Source of the DNA: Glycine soja
Taxonomy: Eukaryota; Streptophyta; Magnoliopsida; Fabales; Fabaceae
DNA length: 64,000 bases
NCBI RefSeq assembly: GCF_004193775.1
Contig: NW_021143922.1
Span: 1-64,000 of the forward strand
Direction: 5' to 3'
Shown here: positions 62,401 through 64,000 of the stretch, in pieces
Numbering within the stretch: position 1 is the stretch's first letter
How the letters are laid out: the number at the start of each line of letters is the position of its first letter
Program-made: the position numbers and the translations under genes
Notes under the pieces: model-generated
What the model was told of the DNA's origin: nothing
Seen by the model: only the letters and a program-made list of their open reading frames with translations
Database searches by the model: none

Positions 62401-64000
62401 ATTTTTTTTTTAGACCTCGACTTTTAAACTTTCGTTGCCGATGTCGGCTAGGATTTTTTTCGATCAGTATCGGTGAATAAATTCTTTTTCCACGGTGGGC
62501 AAATGTTTTCCTTGCCGAGTAAATGAAAACATGTCGGTGTCGGCCGAAACACTACTTCGGTTGAGCTCGAACGAAAAATCCTAGCCGCCCTACATTTTAA
62601 ATTTTTACGGCAACACCGAACAAAAGAGCATCCTCTACCGTAAAAAAATATCATCGGCAGCGTTTGTAAAATAATTGCGCAATGTCGACTGAAAAATATC
62701 AGTCGCGGCTTCACGACGACCGATGTCGGCTATTGTATTTTCTATTCAATCCCTGAATAATATTTGGATGATGTCTATTATTAAATGTCCGATCGGCGTC
62801 ATCCGGTGATTCTTCTTTTTTAAACATCAATCGGTCATCTTTCCTGGCCGAAGTCGGCTAACATTATTTTCAATCAGTATATGTCAATCATGTTTCTTTT
62901 CCGATGTGGGCTAATGTTTTCCTTGCCGAGTAAATGAAAACATGGCGGTGTCGTCTGAAACAAAACTTTGGTTGAGCTCACACGAAAAAACCTAGCCGAC
63001 CTACATTGTAAATTTTTACGGCAACACCCAACAAAAAAACATCCTCTACCGTAAAAAAATATCATCGGCCAGCGTTTGTAACATAATTACGCAATGTCGG
63101 CTGAAAAATATCAGTCGCGGCTTCACGACGACCTATGTCGGCTGTTGTATTTTCTATTCAATCCCTGAATAATATTTGGATGATGTCTATTATTAAATGT
63201 CCGATCGGCGTCATCCGGTGATTCTTCTTTTTTAAACATCGATCGGTCATCTTTCCTGGCCGACGTCGGCTAACTTTTTTTTCGATCAGTATATGTCAAT
63301 CATGTTTTTTTTCCGATGTGGGCTAATGCTTTTCTTGCAGAGTAAATGAAAACATGCCGGTGTCGGCCGAAACACAACTTCGATTGAGCTCGAACGAAAA
63401 AACCTAGCCGACCTACATTGTAAATTTTTACGGCAACACCGAACAAAAGAGCATCCTCTAACGTAAAAAAATATTATCGGCCTGCGTTTGTAAAAATCTT
63501 GCGCAATGTCGGCTGGAAAATAGCAGTCTTGGCTATTTACCGACTTATGTTGGCTGGTTTTTTATCAATTCAATCCCTGAATAATATTTGCATGATGTCG
63601 ATGAGGAATTGTTCGATCGGCGTCAGCAGGTGATTTTCTTTTTAGACCTCGATCTGTTAACTTTCGTTGCCGATGTCGGCTAGGATTTTTTTCGATCAGT
63701 ACCGGTGAATAAAGTTTTTTTCCGAAGTGGGCAAATGTTTTCCCTGCCGAGTAAATGAAAACATGGCGGTGTCGGCTGAAACAAAACTTTGGTTGAGCTC
63801 ACACCAAAAAACCTAGCCGACCTACATTGTAAATTTTTACGGCAACACCCAACAAAAAGGCATCCTCTACCGTAAGAAAATATCATCGGCCAGCATTTAT
63901 AAAATAATTGCGCAATGTCGGCTGAAAAATATCAGTCGCGGCTTCACGACGACCGATGTCGGCTATTGTATTATCTATTCAATCCCTGAATAATATTTGG
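59413..64000. repeat. 411-bp satellite array, third, more diverged segment
   Basis: It keeps the same orientation and continues past the window end. Landmarks lie at 59689, 60100, 60484, 60895, 61217, 61626, 62038, 62448, 62858, 63270 and 63680. The unit at 60100 (384 bp) has the same ~25-bp deletion as 57767. The unit at 60895 is only 322 bp, because about 89 bp are missing after GAAAAATATC near 61150. CTAGG- and CTAAC-type monomers mostly alternate, so an 822-bp dimer is the older organisation here. The subtype with GTATATGTCAATCATG or a close variant is frequent (56560, 60918, 61237, 62059, 62878 and 63290). Confidence 0.9.

Noticed and set aside
40013..63886. Minus-strand frames of 60-119 codons in the 411-bp satellite (VAVKIYNVGRLGFFVRAQPK-like)
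   Set aside because: 411 bp equals 137 codons, so the same frame recurs in each monomer. Different overlapping frames are equally open, starts vary, and diverged monomers break them freely. This is periodicity, not a gene family.
1..64000. CENP-B box-like motif in either satellite
   Set aside because: I found no convincing TTCG-N-GGA-type 17-bp match in the consensus monomers, and a CENP-B box function is not established for plant centromeres.
40013..64000. Homology between the 91-bp and 411-bp satellites
   Set aside because: Apart from short words such as TCGAG and TATCG I could not align the monomers over any useful length; the resemblance is at the level of chance.

Overview
The window is non-genic plant (peri)centromeric DNA. 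Two tandem satellites fill almost all of it, and two LTR-retrotransposon insertions interrupt the second one. The first satellite has a period of about 91 bp. Its monomer, with words such as TCGAGACGCTCG, GAAGCTCTGAG and CGGATGTCCGATT, matches my memory of the soybean CentGm (SB92) centromeric family, in particular the 91-bp CentGm-2 type. The likely source is therefore a Glycine species, probably soybean or its wild relative. That is a recognition from memory, not a database hit. I see no intact host gene, rRNA, tRNA, CRISPR array or prokaryotic feature.

Layout. (1) Positions 1 to about 40012 hold one uninterrupted, same-orientation array of roughly 440 monomers of 91 bp. It is a patchwork: heterogeneous monomers at the left; a 2,456-bp (27-monomer) tandem duplication at about 4860-9673; a 638-bp duplication near 15.5-16.8 kb; a homogenised block at about 18.7-26.3 kb, where a 273-bp trimer is nested in 1,365-bp and 2,640-bp higher-order units; and further long-range copies at 26-38 kb. 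(2) Near 40010-40016 the array switches abruptly to an unrelated satellite with a period of about 411 bp, which runs to the end of the window. From 40 to 56 kb it is organised as a tetramer (A-B-C-D, about 1,645 bp) with skipped modules and hybrid monomers. From 56 to 64 kb the monomers are more diverged and some are shortened. (3) Positions 49203-52200 are a complete but non-autonomous Ty3/gypsy-type element with 615-bp LTRs, TSD CCTAC, an initiator-Met tRNA primer site, a polypurine tract and one 300-codon reading frame made of Gag, RT and integrase remnants. (4) Positions 58283-59407 are a 1,125-bp solo LTR with TSD AAAAG.

How the parts relate. Both retroelements lie in the same strand orientation, and their target sites fall within about 15 bp of each other on the 411-bp monomer. 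In both, a pol-like reading frame runs into the LTR in the same phase. This, with the primer site and the centromeric setting, suggests the CRM/GmCR kind of centromeric retrotransposon, although I cannot prove the clade. The most unusual observation is that the untranslated leader of the 49.2-52.2 kb element contains one stretch of about 74 bp (50239-50312) that aligns without gaps to the reverse complement of the 91-bp satellite monomer at about 73% identity by eye. This points to an ancestral link between a centromeric retrotransposon leader and the centromeric satellite. No new protein-based system is visible.
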